Shown here one piece after another: positions 62,700 through 64,000 of a stretch of DNA of 64,000 nucleotides. The DNA lies in NCBI RefSeq assembly GCF_051628905.1, contig NZ_CP157575.1, positions 2,914,001 to 2,978,000 of the forward strand. Direction: 5' to 3'. Position numbers and translations under genes: made by a program. Source of the stretch: Asaia sp037151935. Its GTDB lineage: Bacteria; Pseudomonadota; Alphaproteobacteria; Acetobacterales; Acetobacteraceae. The notes under the pieces were generated by a model. The model had not been told where the DNA came from. It worked only from the letters and a program-made list of their open reading frames with translations, and did not search any database. The stretch's first letter is position 1; the number at the start of each line of letters is the position of its first letter.

Positions 62700-62937
62700 C
62701 TATATGCCCGACCTGTTAGATGCCGAGCGTGCGGCGCAGCGGCTCTGCATATCAATATCCAGCTTGCGTCGAATTCCCCAGGATGAGCTGCCGTCCATCG
62801 TGTTGCTGAAAACGCATCGTGTATGGGCAGTTCGCGATCTGGCTGCTTATGTGGAACGCCGCGCAGGATGCCCGCTCTCGTCAGCCGCTGTCGATGATCG
62901 GGATCGGGAGTGCCAAAACTTACAATCCGATATCTGA
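62692..62937 (+). CDS. Excisionase/AlpA-like small DNA-binding protein
   Basis: An 81-residue protein with a helix-turn-helix-like start (LLDAERAAQRLCISISSLRRI), the usual winged-helix pattern of phage excisionases and AlpA-type regulators, followed by a basic beta part. It starts at ATG 62692 after AAGG, overlaps the previous stop, and ends inside the integrase gene. An excisionase next to an integrase is the standard prophage arrangement, so this role is likely. Confidence 0.75.
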   Translation: MADYMPDLLDAERAAQRLCISISSLRRIPQDELPSIVLLKTHRVWAVRDLAAYVERRAGCPLSSAAVDDRDRECQNLQSDI

Positions 62938-63926
62938 AAATATATGCAGACCGGCACGGTAAAAAGAGGGTCTATCTACGCAAGCCCGGCTGCAAGCCGA
63001 TAAAACTGCCAGATCTCGACAGCCCGGAATTTCTGGCGGCTTATGGCGTGGCACTTGCTGAGACAGTAGCGCCTAAGCGTGAGCGCCATCCGGGGCGAAC
63101 GGTCGATAATCTGATTCTGGACTGGATAGCATCGCGGCATTTCACCGGCTTGCAAACGAGCACGCAAAGCGTCTATCGGCGTCTGCTCAACCGGATGCGA
63201 GAGCAAAGCTTTGCAGCCTTGCCGGTTGAAACGATGCAAACCCGTCACGTTCGGGTTATCGTCAATGCGCTCTCTGGCAATGCGCCAACGACAGCGGCGA
63301 GAATGCTCCGCCTGATCAATCAGTTCATGGAATTCGCCATTGCGCTTGGCTGGATAGAAATCAATCCCGCAGTGGGAATTAAGCTGGCGCGCCGCAGACC
63401 CACTGAAGGGATGCACTTCTGGACGGATGCCAAAATAGAACAATATGACGCATTCTGGCCTTCCGGCACGCCGCAGAGAATGGTCCTTGCGCTGCTGCTT
63501 TATACTGGTCAGCGCCGCTCCGACGCAGTGCGGATCGGCCCCGCCGATATACAGGGGAACGTCATTTACCTACGGCAGGTGAAGACACGAACCGAGATGG
63601 CTATTCCTATTCATCGGGATCTCGCGAATGAGATCGAACAATGGCATGGGGAGGGGCAAACCTTCCTGACAGGTGCGCGCGGAGCGGCGCTTTCTGTGAA
63701 CGGCTTTTACAACGTCTTTAAGGATTGGTGTCGCAAAGCAGGGTTGCCGGAGCGGTGCAGCCCTCACGGCTTGCGTAAGGCAGCGGCTCGACGTCTCGCA
63801 GAGGCAGGGTGCTTAACCCACGAAATCGCTGCGATCACCGGCCATAGATCTTTGATTGAAATAGGACGCTACACGCGGGCAGCCGCGCAGGCAAAGATGG
63901 CAGAATCAGCGTTAGCTAAGCTCTGA
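62910..63926 (+). CDS. int: Tyrosine site-specific recombinase (phage integrase)
   Basis: A 338-residue integrase starting at GTG 62910. All catalytic residues are visible: R202 in TGQRRSD, K225, H286-x-x-R289 in HGLR, H312 in GHRS and nucleophile Y321 in GRYTR. The N-terminal 160 residues hold the SAM-like core-binding domain. It should integrate and excise the prophage with the excisionase encoded just upstream. It ends 74 bases before the window end; two TGTCTAAC octamers follow. Confidence 0.95.
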   Translation: MPKLTIRYLKIYADRHGKKRVYLRKPGCKPIKLPDLDSPEFLAAYGVALAETVAPKRERHPGRTVDNLILDWIASRHFTGLQTSTQSVYRRLLNRMREQSFAALPVETMQTRHVRVIVNALSGNAPTTAARMLRLINQFMEFAIALGWIEINPAVGIKLARRRPTEGMHFWTDAKIEQYDAFWPSGTPQRMVLALLLYTGQRRSDAVRIGPADIQGNVIYLRQVKTRTEMAIPIHRDLANEIEQWHGEGQTFLTGARGAALSVNGFYNVFKDWCRKAGLPERCSPHGLRKAAARRLAEAGCLTHEIAAITGHRSLIEIGRYTRAAAQAKMAESALAKL

Positions 63927-63950
63927 AATGGCGTTAACCGACTGGGAAAA

Positions 63951-63979
63951 TGTCTAACCTTTGGTGAAAGCTGTCTAAC
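63951..63979 (+). repeat. Two TGTCTAAC octamers after the integrase
   Basis: TGTCTAAC occurs at 63951-63958 and 63972-63979, 21 bases apart (two helix turns). The same octamer occurs twice at the other prophage end (41260-41267 and 41311-41318). They might be integrase arm-type sites or parts of attachment sites. This is unproved; eight bases can recur by chance. Confidence 0.45.
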
Positions 63980-64000
63980 TTTCGCGCAAAATATTGATTT

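Larger units (their letters stand above)
41260..64000. mobile_element. Defective siphophage-type prophage, right end beyond or near window edge
   Basis: The element runs from about the first TGTCTAAC repeat to just after the integrase. It keeps a tail module, lysis genes and a tyrosine integrase but has no terminase, portal, protease or capsid gene. Cargo genes with different strand or base composition interrupt it at 45,922, 56,761 and probably 60,602 and 41,856. No clear attL/attR pair longer than eight bases was found, so the borders are approximate. Confidence 0.75.

Noticed and set aside
1..64000. tRNA att site for the prophage
   Set aside because: No tRNA gene or fragment was found at the left end, and the right host flank lies outside the window.

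Overview
The window looks like the chromosome of an acetic acid bacterium (Acetobacteraceae, Alphaproteobacteria). This is inferred from the GC-rich coding sequence, the complete nadABC cluster with an NrtR-type regulator, a polyol (mannitol-type) dehydrogenase, a GH32 fructosidase, a Hint-domain protein of a kind common in this family and an IS5-family remnant. A genus such as Asaia is plausible but cannot be proved from the sequence alone. No rRNA, tRNA or CRISPR array was found.

Positions 1-36,700 are mostly ordinary chromosome: the 3' end of upp, an M16 peptidase, an ABC exporter operon, a threonylcarbamoyl-AMP synthase/CysQ operon headed by an unlisted 48-residue Cys-containing gene, an orphan NuoB-like Fe-S protein coupled to nrtR, and nadA-nadB-nadC behind a perfect palindrome that is probably the NrtR operator. 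These are followed by a TonB-dependent receptor, a TlpA-type thioredoxin, a mannitol dehydrogenase, a flavoprotein, a HerA-like ATPase, Kup, a glycosyltransferase/flippase pair, an MFS and an ArsB-like carrier, a DUF2252 protein and a decayed membrane gene. GH32 fructosidase has a near-consensus promoter, and sugE/gdx lies behind what reads as a guanidine-II (mini-ykkC) riboswitch that can hide its Shine-Dalgarno sequence.

Positions 36,700-41,300 form an AT-rich accessory stretch: a TetR-type regulator, about 1 kb without genes, a Hint-domain protein whose last residues are antisense read-through of a decayed IS5-family transposase, and more than 1 kb of decayed DNA.

Positions 41,300-64,000 are a defective siphophage-type prophage. 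On the minus strand it carries head-tail connector remnants, a tail-tube protein, a tail chaperone pair joined by a canonical -1 frameshift site, a 1550-residue tape measure with a lytic transglycosylase domain, three tail-tip-side proteins, holin/spanin-like genes and an endolysin. Capsid, portal and terminase genes are absent; the connector gene at 62,268 abuts a plus-strand hypothetical gene, an excisionase-like gene and a tyrosine integrase. Inserted cargo includes an AAA-ATPase/TOPRIM (OLD-like) protein, a periplasmic C-type lysozyme inhibitor, a 784-codon protein with four near-identical 156-bp repeats and a HicB-like protein. The tail-plus-lysis-without-head layout raises the possibility of a tailocin-like particle, but simple decay of a prophage explains it equally well.
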